In this document: piece by piece, positions 48,120 to 57,255 of the stretch
Layout: every line of letters begins with the position of its first letter
How positions within the stretch are numbered: the first letter of the stretch is position 1
DNA from: Phreatobacter sp.
GTDB taxonomy: Bacteria; Pseudomonadota; Alphaproteobacteria; Rhizobiales; Phreatobacteraceae
NCBI RefSeq assembly: GCF_027532945.1
Contig: NZ_JAPZTZ010000004.1
Coordinates: 186,001-250,000 of the forward strand
DNA: 64,000 nt
Reading direction: 5' to 3'
Made by a program: the position numbers and the translations under genes
Notes under the pieces: model-generated
Told to the model about the DNA's origin: nothing
The model's input: only the letters and a program-made list of their open reading frames with translations
The model's database searches: none

Positions 48120-49316
48120 ATGCTCCCCGCTGACCTCCTGTCGCTGCCCTTCTTCGAGGACCGCCACCGCGACTATGCCGCGCGGCTCGCGGACTGGGCC
48201 GGGCGCACCGTGCCGGGCCTCGTCGACCACCATGATGTCGACGGCTCCTGCCGCCGCCTCGTCGCCGCCATGGGCGCGGCGGGCTGGCTCAAGGCCTGCG
48301 TGCCCGGTGAGCAGGGCGGCCTGTACCCCGCCCTCGACGTGCGCACCCTCTGCATCACCCGCGCCACGCTCGGCTATGTCGAGGGCCTCGCCGATTTCGC
48401 CTTCGCGATGCAGGGCCTCGGCACCGGCGTCGTCTCGCTCTTCGGCACGCCGGAGCAGAAGGCGCTGTGCTGCCCGCCGGTGCGCGACGGCAAGGCGATC
48501 GCCGCCTTCGCCCTTTCCGAGCCCGATGCCGGCTCGGACGTCGCCGCCATGGCGACCACCGCCACACGGACGGCCGACGGCGGCTGGCGGCTCGACGGCA
48601 CCAAGACCTGGATCTCCAATGGCGGCATCGCCGACCGCTACGTGGTCTTCGCCCGCACCGGCGAGGCGCCCGGCGCCCGCGGCATCTCGGCCTTCATCGT
48701 TCCCGCCGACGCGCCCGGCCTCATCATCGCCGAGCGCATCGACGTCATCGCCCCGCATCCGCTCGCGACCCTCGTCTTCGAGGACTGCCACTTGCCCGCC
48801 GATGCGCTGATCGGCAAGGCCGGCGGCGGCTTCGCCATGGCCATGGCGAACCTCGACATCTTCCGCCCCACCGTCGCCGCAGCCGCCCTCGGCATGGGCT
48901 ACCGGGCCCTCGACGAGGCGACGCGCCGGGCGAAGTCCCGCATCATGTTCGGCGCCCCGCTCGCCGACCTGCAGCTCACCCAGGCCTCGCTCGCCGACAG
49001 TGTCGCCGAGCTCGAGGCCGCGGCCCTGCTGGTCTTCCGCGCCGCCTGGGCGAAGGACCAGGGCAAGCCCCGCATCACCAAGGAGGCGGCCATCGCCAAG
49101 ATGGTCGCCACCGAAAATGCCCAGAAGGTCATCGACCGGGCGATCCAGGTCTTCGGCGGCCTGGGCGTCAAGAAGGGCGAAAAGGTGGAGGAACTGTATC
49201 GGGAGATCCGCGCCCTGCGCATCTACGAGGGGGCGACCGAAGTCCAGAAGGTCGTCATCGCCAGGGCTCATCTCGCCGAGGCCGAGGCCGCGGCTTTCCC
49301 CAAGGCAGCCGAATAG
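48120..49316 (+). CDS. Acyl-CoA dehydrogenase
   Basis: 398-residue FAD enzyme. Blocks: [32 protein letters not shown], and near the C-terminus [13 protein letters not shown] and [18 protein letters not shown] with the usual catalytic Glu region (about 370). It introduces a double bond next to the thioester and is coupled to the hydratase upstream (1 base gap). Confidence 0.94.
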   Translation: MLPADLLSLPFFEDRHRDYAARLADWAGRTVPGLVDHHDVDGSCRRLVAAMGAAGWLKACVPGEQGGLYPALDVRTLCITRATLGYVEGLADFAFAMQGLGTGVVSLFGTPEQKALCCPPVRDGKAIAAFALSEPDAGSDVAAMATTATRTADGGWRLDGTKTWISNGGIADRYVVFARTGEAPGARGISAFIVPADAPGLIIAERIDVIAPHPLATLVFEDCHLPADALIGKAGGGFAMAMANLDIFRPTVAAAALGMGYRALDEATRRAKSRIMFGAPLADLQLTQASLADSVAELEAAALLVFRAAWAKDQGKPRITKEAAIAKMVATENAQKVIDRAIQVFGGLGVKKGEKVEELYREIRALRIYEGATEVQKVVIARAHLAEAEAAAFPKAAE

Positions 49317-49326
49317 GGAGCGTCCG

Positions 49327-51003
49327 ATGACGGGATCGGTGGTGAAGCTCAGGCCGGATACGACATCCGCCCATGTCGACAGCTTCGCGGCGCGCGGCCT
49401 GCCGCCGGCCGAGTTCCAGCCGGCCTTCCTCTTCGACCGGCCCGAACTCGCCTATCCCGAGCGGCTCAACTGCGTCACCGAATTCGTCGACCGCCACGTG
49501 GTGGAGGGCAGGGGGGCGCGCACCGCCATCCTGAGCCCCGACGGCACGAACTGGACCTATCAGGACCTCGCCGCCGAGATCGACCGCATCGCCAATGTGC
49601 TGACCGGCCCCCTCGGCCTCGTGCCCGGCAACCGCGTGCTGCTGCGCGCGCCGAACAACCCGACCATGGTCGCGGCCTATCTCGCGGTCATCAAGGCCGG
49701 CGGCATTGTGGTGGCCACCATGCCGCTCCTGCGCGCCAAGGAACTCGGCCAGATCGTCGACAAGGCGGAGATCGCCCTGGCCCTCTGCGACGACCGGTTG
49801 ATGGACGAGCTGACCAAGACCGCTGGCACCTCGCGGTTCCTGAAGCGCATCGTCGGCTTCACCGAGCTGAAGGCGCTCGCGAGCGCGGCGCCTGCCACCT
49901 TTGCCGCCGTCGACACGGCGCGCGACGATGTCTGCCTGTTCGGCTTCACCTCGGGCACCACCGGCGAGCCGAAATGCACCATGCATTTCCACCGCGACCT
50001 GCTCGCCATCTGCGACGCCTATGCGCGCAACGTGCTGAGACCGGCGCCCGACGATCGCTTCATCGGCTCGCCGCCGCTCGCCTTCACCTTCGGCCTCGGC
50101 GGCCTCGTGCTCTTCCCCTTCCGCGTCGGCGCTTCTACCGTCCTCCTGGAGAAGGCCTCGCCCGGCGATCTCCTCCCCGCCATCGCGACCTACAAGCCGA
50201 CCATCTGCTTCACCGCGCCCACCGCCTATCGCGCCATGATCCCGCAGCTGCGCGACCACGACTGGCGCTCGCTGAAGAAATGCGTTTCGGCCGGCGAGGC
50301 TCTCCCGAAGGCGACCTTCGATGCCTGGGAGGAGGCCACCGGCCTCAAGCTCATGGACGGCATCGGCGCGACCGAGATGCTGCACATCTTCATCTCCGCG
50401 CCCGAGGAGGCCATCCGCCCCGGCGCGACGGGCAAGCCCGTGCCGGGCTACGAGGCCAAGGTCATCGGCGCCGACGGCGAGGACCTTCCCCCCGGCAAGC
50501 CCGGCCGCCTTGCCGTACGCGGCCCGACCGGCTGCCGCTACCTCGCCGACGAGCGCCAGCGCCGCTACGTCGTCGATGGCTGGAACGTCACCGGCGACAC
50601 CTATGTCCGCGATGAGGACGGCTATTTCTGGTACCAGGCGCGCAACGACGACATGATCGTCTCCGCCGGCTACAACATTGCCGGCCCCGAGGTGGAGGCA
50701 GCGCTCCTCGCCCATCCGACCGTCGCCGAGGCCGGCGTCGTCGGCCAGCCCGATCCCGAGCGCGGCATGATCGTCAAGGCCTATGTCGTGCCGAAGCCCG
50801 ACGTGACGGTGACCCCGGCCCTTGTCGTCGAACTCCAGAGCTTCGTGAAGAACGAGATCGCGCCCTACAAGTACCCGCGCGAGATCGCCTTCGTCCCCAG
50901 CTTGCCGCGCACCGAGACCGGCAAGCTCCAGCGCTTTGCGCTCCGCGAGCGCGCCGCCCGCGAGGCCGGCGAGGTCTCAGGCCTCCCCAAGGCTGCGGAA
51001 TAA
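49327..51003 (+). CDS. abmG: Benzoate/2-aminobenzoate-type CoA ligase
   Basis: 558-residue AMP-forming aryl-CoA ligase. The start region AHVDSFAARGLPPAEFQPAF is characteristic of 2-aminobenzoate-CoA ligases. The AMP loop is TSGTTGEPK (208-216), followed by CTMHFHRDL; later GATEMLHIF, TGDTYVRDEDGYFWYQARND and the catalytic Lys in TGKLQRFALRE. It would activate the imported aromatic acid. GGGAG lies before the ATG at 49327. The symbol rests on this resemblance and context. Confidence 0.88.
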   Translation: MTGSVVKLRPDTTSAHVDSFAARGLPPAEFQPAFLFDRPELAYPERLNCVTEFVDRHVVEGRGARTAILSPDGTNWTYQDLAAEIDRIANVLTGPLGLVPGNRVLLRAPNNPTMVAAYLAVIKAGGIVVATMPLLRAKELGQIVDKAEIALALCDDRLMDELTKTAGTSRFLKRIVGFTELKALASAAPATFAAVDTARDDVCLFGFTSGTTGEPKCTMHFHRDLLAICDAYARNVLRPAPDDRFIGSPPLAFTFGLGGLVLFPFRVGASTVLLEKASPGDLLPAIATYKPTICFTAPTAYRAMIPQLRDHDWRSLKKCVSAGEALPKATFDAWEEATGLKLMDGIGATEMLHIFISAPEEAIRPGATGKPVPGYEAKVIGADGEDLPPGKPGRLAVRGPTGCRYLADERQRRYVVDGWNVTGDTYVRDEDGYFWYQARNDDMIVSAGYNIAGPEVEAALLAHPTVAEAGVVGQPDPERGMIVKAYVVPKPDVTVTPALVVELQSFVKNEIAPYKYPREIAFVPSLPRTETGKLQRFALRERAAREAGEVSGLPKAAE

Positions 51004-51033
51004 GGCTGCCGCACAGGTAGCCGGAGAGAGATC

Positions 51034-51480
51034 ATGAGCCAGACCCTGAAGCCCGTCATTCCCCTGAGCCTCCCCGACGAGGAGGTCCGCCCCATCACCC
51101 TCAACCCGCAGGGCTGGCCGGTGCCGCGCGGCTATGCCAACGGCATGAGCGCCAAGGGCCGCCTCGTCGTCACCGGCGGCGTCGTCGGCTGGGACATCAT
51201 GGGGAACTTTCCCGCCGAGTTCGTCGCCCAGGCGCGCCAGTGCTTCGAGAACATCCGCGCCATCCTCGCCGAGGGCGGCGCCGAGCCGCACCATGTCGTG
51301 CGCCTCACCTGGTACGTGACCGATGTCGAGGAATACCAGGCGAACCTCAAGGGCCTCGGCCGCGCCTATCGCGACGTCTTCGGCCAGCACTATCCGGCCA
51401 TGGCCGTGGTGCAGGTGGTGCGGCTGGTGGAGAGGGCGGCGAAGATCGAGATCGAGGCGACGGCGGTCGTGGCGGAGTAG
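51034..51480 (+). CDS. RidA-family protein lacking the substrate-binding Arg
   Basis: 148-residue trimeric-fold protein of the YjgF/RidA family, last gene of the rightward catabolic unit. The strand that in RidA reads PAR-x-x-V-E-V here reads YPAMAVVQV, so the conserved Arg that holds the substrate carboxylate is Met 123. The C-terminal KIEIEATAVVAE is kept. RidA-like proteins hydrolyse enamines/imines to ketones and ammonia; loss of the Arg fits a CoA-ester substrate without free carboxylate, or another function. Confidence 0.9.
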   Translation: MSQTLKPVIPLSLPDEEVRPITLNPQGWPVPRGYANGMSAKGRLVVTGGVVGWDIMGNFPAEFVAQARQCFENIRAILAEGGAEPHHVVRLTWYVTDVEEYQANLKGLGRAYRDVFGQHYPAMAVVQVVRLVERAAKIEIEATAVVAE

Positions 51481-51500
51481 GGCAACGGCCCGACCCCATC

Positions 51501-51591
51501 CGTCATGCCCGGCCTTGTCCCGGGCATCCACGACTTGATTTGAGGCGGCGGTGGTCAAGCGTGGATGGCCGGGACAAGCCCGGCCATGACG
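51501..51591. terminator. Long inverted repeat between convergent RidA genes
   Basis: Left arm CGTCATGCCCGGCCTTGTCC (from 51501) continuing to CCACGACTTG at about 51536; right arm CAAGCGTGGATGGCCGGGAC (from about 51556) continuing to GGCCATGACG at 51591. Near-perfect 36-base arms around a 19-base loop. It belongs to a repeat type widespread in Alphaproteobacteria and probably terminates both convergent transcripts. Confidence 0.7.
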
Positions 51592-51614
51592 CGGGGGTGT
51601 CCGGCTCTCGCGCC

Positions 51615-52076
51615 TCAGTCGTGGATCCGGATCACCGCTTCGATCTCCACGGTAATCCCCATGGGCAGCGAGCCCATGCCCACCGCAGAGCGGGCGTGGC
51701 GGCCGCGGTCGCCGAGCACCGCCACCATCAGGTCGGAGAAGCCATTGATGACGCGCGGATGGTCGCCGAAATCCGGCGTGCCATTGACCATGCCCAGCAC
51801 TTTCAGGAACTCGACCTTGGACAGGTCGCCGCCGGCCGCCGCCTTGGCCGAGGCGAGGATCTGCAGGCCCACCAGCTTAGCGTGCTCATAGGCCGCCTCG
51901 ACGGTTACATCGCCGCCGACCTTGCCGGTATGCAGCGAGCCATCCGCTTTGCGCGGTCCCTGGCCCGCCAGATAGGCGATGTTGCCGTCTCGCTTGAAGG
52001 GCACGTAATTGCCGGCCGGCGTCGGCGTCGGCGGCAGGGTGAGGCCCAACTGGGCGAGCTTGTCTTCCGGGGTCAT
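51615..52076 (-). CDS. RidA-family protein retaining the substrate-binding Arg
   Basis: 153-residue second RidA-type protein. The diagnostic strand reads RHARSAVGMGSL with Arg 129, then ITVEIEAVIRIHD, so an imine/enamine deaminase on a free carboxylate is plausible. The start at 52076 (MTPEDKLAQLG) fits the family. It lies 10 bases after the PLP enzyme gene, suggesting that it removes reactive imine/enamine products of that enzyme (inference). Confidence 0.88.
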   Translation of the reverse strand: MTPEDKLAQLGLTLPPTPTPAGNYVPFKRDGNIAYLAGQGPRKADGSLHTGKVGGDVTVEAAYEHAKLVGLQILASAKAAAGGDLSKVEFLKVLGMVNGTPDFGDHPRVINGFSDLMVAVLGDRGRHARSAVGMGSLPMGITVEIEAVIRIHD

Positions 52077-52086
52077 GGACCTGTCC

Positions 52087-53169
52087 TCACCTGAGCTTGC
52101 CACGGGCGGCGACGGGCAGAATACCGACGATCTCCTCGCCGCGCACCATCACCACCTCGTCGACCATGTTGACGACGACGCAGACATGGTTCGGCACGAC
52201 GCGCACGATGTCGCCGACCTTCGGTCGCTCGTTGCATTTCGACAGGTCGAGGAAGCCGTGCTCCTCGGCGAACTTGGCGATGCGCGCTTCCGGGTGCTCG
52301 AGGATCAGGCCGTAGCCGTCGAGCCCGCCGCCGGGATCGGCGGTCAGGGTCTTCGAACCGGCATCGAGGATGCCGCGATCGGCGCCAGCGCGGCTGACCA
52401 CGGTCGAATAGACGGTCAGCGCGCAGTCATCGAGGCTGGCGACGCCGACCTCGACCTGCATCCGGTCATTGTAGATATAGGTGCCCGGCCGGTGCTCGGT
52501 CGCGCCCTTCAGCTTGCCGATATTCTTCATGTTCGGCGAGCCGCCGGTGGAGATGATCTCGGCGTCGAGGCCCTCCAGCCGGATACCGGCCAGCGCCGTG
52601 TCGAGGAACTTCTGCGCCTCCGGCCAGCCGTCCTCGGTCGGGTACATCATGAAGCCCTTGAAGGCGAGGCCGGGAGAGGCCGCGACGAGCTTGGCAAGTT
52701 CGATGGCTTCGCCCGGCGTCTCGACGCCGGCCCGCTTGCGGCCCGTGTCGCATTCGATGACGACGCCGAGCGGGCGGCCCGCCACCGCCGCGGCCTTCGG
52801 CAGGTCGCCGATCACCGCGGCATTGTCGGCGGCCACCGTGACGCTGATCGTCTCCAGCAGCCGGCCGAGCCGGTTCATCTTCTCCTCGCCGAGGAGGTTG
52901 TAGCTGATGAGGATGTCGTCGAGGCCGGCGGCGGCCATCACCTCGGCCTCGCCGATCTTCTGGCAGGTGATGCCCTTGGCGCCGGCCGCGACCTGCAGCT
53001 TTGCCAGTTCCGGGCTCTTGTGTGTCTTGATGTGAGGGCGATTGGCCAGCCCCTGGGCGTCGCACTGCGCCTGCACCCGCGCGATGTTCGCCTCCACCCT
53101 GTCCATGTCGATGACGACGGCGGGGGTCCCGTATTCGCGGGCGATTGTTTCGGCGAGAGGGGTGGCCAT
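52087..53169 (-). CDS. D-threonine aldolase / D-serine dehydratase-like PLP enzyme (alanine racemase fold)
   Basis: 360-residue fold-type III PLP enzyme. N-terminal barrel: TPAVVIDMDRVEANI and the cofactor Lys in RPHIKTHKSPEL (K48). C-terminal metal site of the DSD1/DTA group: VVPNHVCVVVN with H328 and C330 as zinc/manganese ligands. Substrate is a D-hydroxy-amino acid, cleaved to glycine plus aldehyde or deaminated. It lies between the RidA gene and livF, 28 bases from the latter, in the same transcriptional direction. Confidence 0.88.
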   Translation of the reverse strand: MATPLAETIAREYGTPAVVIDMDRVEANIARVQAQCDAQGLANRPHIKTHKSPELAKLQVAAGAKGITCQKIGEAEVMAAAGLDDILISYNLLGEEKMNRLGRLLETISVTVAADNAAVIGDLPKAAAVAGRPLGVVIECDTGRKRAGVETPGEAIELAKLVAASPGLAFKGFMMYPTEDGWPEAQKFLDTALAGIRLEGLDAEIISTGGSPNMKNIGKLKGATEHRPGTYIYNDRMQVEVGVASLDDCALTVYSTVVSRAGADRGILDAGSKTLTADPGGGLDGYGLILEHPEARIAKFAEEHGFLDLSKCNERPKVGDIVRVVPNHVCVVVNMVDEVVMVRGEEIVGILPVAARGKLR

Positions 53170-53197
53170 GGCGGCTCCGATCAAGGCGTGCACGGGG

Positions 53198-53899
53198 TCA
53201 GACGTGCAGATAGCGATCCTTCAGGTCGGGACTAGCGAGGAAATCGCCGCTCGTCCCTTCCCAGACGATCCGGCCCTTCTCCAGGATCAGGTGCCGGTCG
53301 GCCAGTTTGACCAGAGCGTCCACGTTCTTGTCGATCACCAGGATCGATTGGCCGTCCTGCTTGAGGCGCGCGAGACAGGCCCAGATCTCCGCGCGGATGA
53401 CGGGGGCAAGCCCTTCCGTCGCCTCGTCGAGGACGAGGAGCTTCGGATTGGTCATCAGCGCCCGGCCGATGGCGAGCATCTGCTGCTCGCCGCCCGAGAG
53501 CTGCGTGCCCATGTTGCGCCTTCGCTCCTTCAGCCGCGGGAAGAAGGCGTAGACGCGCTCCAGCGTCCAGGCCTGCTCGCGCTTGCCCCGGTTGGCGGCG
53601 GTGGCGACGAGGTTTTCCTCGACGTCGAGATTGGGGAAGATCTGCCGGCCCTCGGGGACGAGGCCAAGGCCGGCCTGCGCCACCTTGAACGGCGGCTGGC
53701 CGGCCAGCGCCACGCCCTCGACCTCCACCGCGCCCGCGGCGGGCCGGATGAGGCCGAAGATCGACTTGATCGTCGTCGTCTTGCCCATGCCGTTGCGGCC
53801 GAGCAGGGTCACGACCTCGCCGGCTTTGACGCTCAGCGAGACGCCGAACAGCACTTGCACGTCGCCGTAGCCGGCCTCGAGATTGGAGACGCTCAGCAT
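53198..53899 (-). CDS. livF: Branched-chain type ABC transporter ATPase LivF (second system)
   Basis: 233-residue ATPase with Walker A GRNGMGKTT, signature LSGGEQQ and Walker B LLVLDEATEGLAP. Belongs to the transporter spanning 53198-58428. One base separates its start from the stop of the MarR gene. Confidence 0.93.
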   Translation of the reverse strand: MLSVSNLEAGYGDVQVLFGVSLSVKAGEVVTLLGRNGMGKTTTIKSIFGLIRPAAGAVEVEGVALAGQPPFKVAQAGLGLVPEGRQIFPNLDVEENLVATAANRGKREQAWTLERVYAFFPRLKERRRNMGTQLSGGEQQMLAIGRALMTNPKLLVLDEATEGLAPVIRAEIWACLARLKQDGQSILVIDKNVDALVKLADRHLILEKGRIVWEGTSGDFLASPDLKDRYLHV

Positions 53900-53900
53900 C

Positions 53901-54419
53901 TCAGTCCTCCGCCTCCTCGCGCGCCGCGGACGCCCGGGCGACGCCGGCCTTGGTCTTGGCGAGCAGGCCCATCATCACGTCGCGCTCGGTCGGGTCGAGA
54001 CCGGCGAGCAATTCGCGCACCCAGGCGCCATGCTCGCGCGCCATGCGGGCGAACTGCTCGTGGCCCTCGGGCGTCATGACGATGCGCTGGGCGCGCCCGT
54101 CGCTGACGTCGCGGCGGCGTTCGACGAAGCCCTGTTCGGCGATGCGGGCGACAAGGCCGGTGACATTGCCGTTGGTGACCATCATGCGCTTGGAAATCTC
54201 GCCGAGCGTCATGCCCTCCGGCGACTTGTCGAGCTGCGCCAGCAGGTCGAAGCGCGGCAGGGTGATCTGGAACCGCTCGGCCAAGCGGCGGCGGATCTCC
54301 CGCTCGATCATCGTCGTGCAGGTGAGGAGGCGCAGCCAGAGCCTGAGCTCGGGGCGCGAATCCCGGGGCTGGTGGGCGAGGCGCGTCTCGGCGTCGATGG
54401 CGATGTCGGGCTCGCTCAC
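53901..54419 (-). CDS. MarR-family transcriptional regulator
   Basis: 172-residue winged-helix regulator from a GTG start. The DNA-binding region reads MTLGEISKRMMVTNGNVTGL then IAEQGFVERRRDVSDGRAQR, typical of MarR, with RFDLLAQLDKSPEG upstream. It is embedded in the transporter operon: its start overlaps the livG stop by 4 bases and livF follows after 1 base. It is the best candidate to bind the three 25-bp boxes, probably released by an aromatic acid or its CoA ester (inference). Confidence 0.9.
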   Translation of the reverse strand: MSEPDIAIDAETRLAHQPRDSRPELRLWLRLLTCTTMIEREIRRRLAERFQITLPRFDLLAQLDKSPEGMTLGEISKRMMVTNGNVTGLVARIAEQGFVERRRDVSDGRAQRIVMTPEGHEQFARMAREHGAWVRELLAGLDPTERDVMMGLLAKTKAGVARASAAREEAED

Positions 54420-55171
54420 GCGAAGTCCTCCTCGCCGAGATAGGCCTCGCGCACGGCGGGGTCGGCGCGAACGGCCTCAGGCGTTCCGGAGGCGATGACC
54501 CTGCCATAGACCAGCACCGAGATGCGGTCGGCGAGGCGGAAGACCGCGTGCATGTCGTGCTCGACCAGCACCATGGGATAGCGGCCCTTGAGCGCCATCA
54601 GCACCTCGACCATGCCCTCGGTCTCCTCGCGGCCCATGCCGGCCATGGGCTCGTCGAGGAGCAGGATCTTCGGCGAGGAGACCAGCGCCATGGCGATTTC
54701 CAGCTGGCGCTTTTCGCCGTGGGACAGGCTCGCCGCAACCATGCCGGCGCGGGGCGCGAGGCCGACCTGCGCGAGCGCGTCCATGGCGACGCGGTTCAGG
54801 TGAGATTCGGACGAGGCCCGGCGGAAGAAGTGGAAGGACGAGCCGTCATGGGCCTGGGCGGCGGTCGCGACATTCTCCAGAGCCGTGAAGCCGGGCAGGA
54901 CCTGGGTGATCTGGAAGGAGCGGGTGAGGCCGCGCAGCGCCCGCTGGTGGATCGGCAGGCGCGTGATGTCTTCGCCGCAGAAGGAGATGGTGCCGGCATC
55001 GAGCGCCACCTCGCCGGTGATCTCGCCGATCAGCGTCGTCTTGCCGGCGCCGTTAGGGCCGATGATGGCGTGGAGCTCGCCGGGCATGACGTCGAGGCTG
55101 ACGCCATCGGTGACCTTGAGGGCGCCGTAGCTCTTGTGCAGGCCGGAGAGGGAGAGGACGGGGGTGCTCAT
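54416..55171 (-). CDS. livG: Branched-chain type ABC transporter ATPase LivG (second system)
   Basis: 251-residue ATPase: Walker A GPNGAGKTT, signature LSHGEKRQLE (LivG form), Walker B ILLLDEPMAGMG. Its start shares one base with the livM stop and its end overlaps the MarR gene by 4 bases. Confidence 0.93.
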   Translation of the reverse strand: MSTPVLSLSGLHKSYGALKVTDGVSLDVMPGELHAIIGPNGAGKTTLIGEITGEVALDAGTISFCGEDITRLPIHQRALRGLTRSFQITQVLPGFTALENVATAAQAHDGSSFHFFRRASSESHLNRVAMDALAQVGLAPRAGMVAASLSHGEKRQLEIAMALVSSPKILLLDEPMAGMGREETEGMVEVLMALKGRYPMVLVEHDMHAVFRLADRISVLVYGRVIASGTPEAVRADPAVREAYLGEEDFA

Positions 55172-56139
55172 CACCGGTCTCCCCGCGTCAGGAGCTTCAC
55201 GATGCCGCCGCGGGCGAAGATGGCGACGAGGATCACCATGGGCCCGAAGATCACCTTCCAGTGCTGGGTGATCTGGGCGAGCCATTCCTCGACCAGCGTC
55301 ACGCCGATGCCGCCAATGATCGGGCCGATCAGCGTGCCCATGCCGCCGAGCACCACCATGGCGATGAACTCGCCCGAGCGCTGCCAGGTCATGTAGGCGG
55401 GGGCGACGAACATGCCGAGATTGGCGAAGAGCGCGCCGGCCAGCGCGCAGATCGCACCCGCCAGGACATAGGCGGCGAGGCGGTAGAGGAAGGGATCGAA
55501 GCCGAGCGCCCGCATCCGCCGCTCGTTCTCCTTGGCCCCCCGCAGCACCCGGCCGAAGCGCGAGGCGACGATGGCCTTGAGCAAGAGGAAACAGGCGAGC
55601 AGGGTGCCGAGCACGACGAAATAGAAGGTCGTGTCATTGGCGAGAAGCCGCGAGCCGAAGACCTCGGAACGGTGGAACATCCTGAGGCCATCGTCGCCGC
55701 CGTAAGCCGAGAGGCTGGTGGCGGTGAACAGCGCCATCTGCCCGAAGGCCAGCGTGATCATGATGAAATAGACACCGCGGGTCTTCAGCGAGATGGCGCC
55801 GGTGACGAGGGCGAAGAGCGCGCCGGCGAGGATCGCCACGGGAAAGGCGATGGAGGCATCGACAATGTCGTGGGTGAAGAGGATCGCCACCGCATAGGCA
55901 CCGATGCCGAGGAAGGCCGCGTGGCCGAAGGAGACCAGCGCCCCATAGCCGAGGATCAGGTCGAGGGAGAGCGCGGCGATCGCCATGATCATGGCGCGGG
56001 TGACGAGGCCAAGGATGAAGCGCTCGCCCCAGATCAGCGGCACGATGGCGAGCAGCGCGAAGACGAGGACGGGGAGCCAGATCCGTCGCCAGAGCGGCGG
56101 GGCGGCGGGCATCACGGGGGGGACGGGGGTCTCGGCCAT
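55171..56139 (-). CDS. livM: Branched-chain type ABC transporter permease LivM (second system)
   Basis: 322-residue permease. The LivM motif LILGYGALVSFGHAAFLGIG is present, with TRGVYFIMITLAFGQM and GALFANLGMFVAPAYMTW. Starts 3 bases after the livH stop. Confidence 0.93.
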   Translation of the reverse strand: MAETPVPPVMPAAPPLWRRIWLPVLVFALLAIVPLIWGERFILGLVTRAMIMAIAALSLDLILGYGALVSFGHAAFLGIGAYAVAILFTHDIVDASIAFPVAILAGALFALVTGAISLKTRGVYFIMITLAFGQMALFTATSLSAYGGDDGLRMFHRSEVFGSRLLANDTTFYFVVLGTLLACFLLLKAIVASRFGRVLRGAKENERRMRALGFDPFLYRLAAYVLAGAICALAGALFANLGMFVAPAYMTWQRSGEFIAMVVLGGMGTLIGPIIGGIGVTLVEEWLAQITQHWKVIFGPMVILVAIFARGGIVKLLTRGDR

Positions 56140-56142
56140 CGG

Positions 56143-57066
56143 TCAGCCCTTGGCCGGGAAGAGGCCGGTCGGCCGGAAGAACAGCACGGCGGCCATGAGG
56201 ATGTAGATGGACATGGAGGCGATCGCCGGGCCGATGGTCCGCGCGTCGGAGGGCGACAGGCCGCCGAGGCGCAAGAGGTCCACCGAGAAGGAGCGCAGCA
56301 GCGTGTCGACGAGGCCGACCAGCAGCGCGCCGACGAAGGCGCCGCGGATGGAGCCGATGCCGCCGATGACGATGACGACGAAGGCGAGGATCAGGAGATT
56401 GTCGCCCATGCCCGGCTCGACCGAGAGGACCGGCGCAGCCATGGCGCCGGCAAAACCCGCCAGCATGGCGCCGAAGCCGAAGACGATCATGAAGAGGCGG
56501 CGGATATCGATGCCGAGCGCCGAGACCATCGGCGCATTGGTGGCCCCGGCGCGGATCAGCATGCCGACCCGCGTCTTGGTGACAACGAGCCAGAGCCCGA
56601 CCGCAACCGCGAGGCCCGAACCGATGATGGCGAGCCGCCAGACCGGATAGAGCACGCCGTCGGCAATGCGGATCGTGCCGGAGAGCGCCTGCGGCATCGG
56701 CACCTGCAGCGGCGCTGCGCCCCAGATGATTTTCACGCCCTCGTTGAGGAAGAGGATGAGGCCGAAGGTCGCCAGCACCTGTTCGAGATGGTCGCGGTCA
56801 TAGAGGTGCCGCATCACGACGACCTCCAGCACCAGGCCGACGAGCAGGGCCGTGGCGAGCGCCAGGATCAGGCCCAGCACGAAGCTGCCCGTCAGCGGCA
56901 CGAACATGGCGGCGAGATAGGCGCCGAGCATGTACTGGACGCCGTGGGCGAGGTTGATGAAGTCCATCACGCCGAAGACCAGGGTGAGGCCGGCGGCGAT
57001 CAGGAACAGCAGCACGCCGAGCTGCAGCCCGTTCAGCGTCTGGATGATGAGGAGCGTGGAGGACAT
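56143..57066 (-). CDS. livH: Branched-chain type ABC transporter permease LivH (second system)
   Basis: 307-residue permease. LivH motif GLQLGVLLFLIAAGLTLVFG followed by VMDFINLAHG. The start at 57066 (MSSTLLIIQTL) is chosen because the longer frame would be made from the repeat element upstream. Separated from its receptor gene by 189 bases holding two palindromic elements. Confidence 0.92.
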   Translation of the reverse strand: MSSTLLIIQTLNGLQLGVLLFLIAAGLTLVFGVMDFINLAHGVQYMLGAYLAAMFVPLTGSFVLGLILALATALLVGLVLEVVVMRHLYDRDHLEQVLATFGLILFLNEGVKIIWGAAPLQVPMPQALSGTIRIADGVLYPVWRLAIIGSGLAVAVGLWLVVTKTRVGMLIRAGATNAPMVSALGIDIRRLFMIVFGFGAMLAGFAGAMAAPVLSVEPGMGDNLLILAFVVIVIGGIGSIRGAFVGALLVGLVDTLLRSFSVDLLRLGGLSPSDARTIGPAIASMSIYILMAAVLFFRPTGLFPAKG

Positions 57067-57082
57067 CGCAGGCCGATCGGAA

Positions 57083-57131
57083 ACCCTCTCCCCTCGTGGG
57101 AGAGGGTGGCGCCAGAGGCGCCGGGTGAGGG
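57083..57131. repeat. REP-like family B element, copy A
   Basis: Hairpin ACCCTCTCCC/GGGAGAGGGT (57083-57092, 57098-57107) followed by hairpin GGCGCC-AGA-GGCGCC (57108-57122) and GGGTGAGGG. Inverted relative to copy B at 57192-57240. Confidence 0.75.
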
Positions 57132-57191
57132 CGGGCAACAGGATGCCGGCCGCGGAAGCGGTGGCGATGGGTATCGGTGAGGACCAAGCGG

Positions 57192-57240
57192 CCTCACCCG
57201 GCAGCTGACGCTGCCACCCTCTCCCACGCGGGGAGAGGGT
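57192..57240. repeat. REP-like family B element, copy B (inverted)
   Basis: CCTCACCC, hairpin GGCAGC-TGAC-GCTGCC, then hairpin ACCCTCTCCC/GGGAGAGGGT (57216-57225, 57231-57240). It starts only 15 bases past the stop of the receptor gene on the minus strand, placing the structure at the 3' end of that coding region. Confidence 0.75.
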
Positions 57241-57255
57241 GGTGTCGCGAGTGGC

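Noticed and set aside
55261-57180. Plus-strand reading frame of 639 codons across livM/livH
   Set aside because: Composition is Asp/Glu/Arg/His/Gly-rich, as expected from the complement of hydrophobic permease genes; it also runs through the repeat element.
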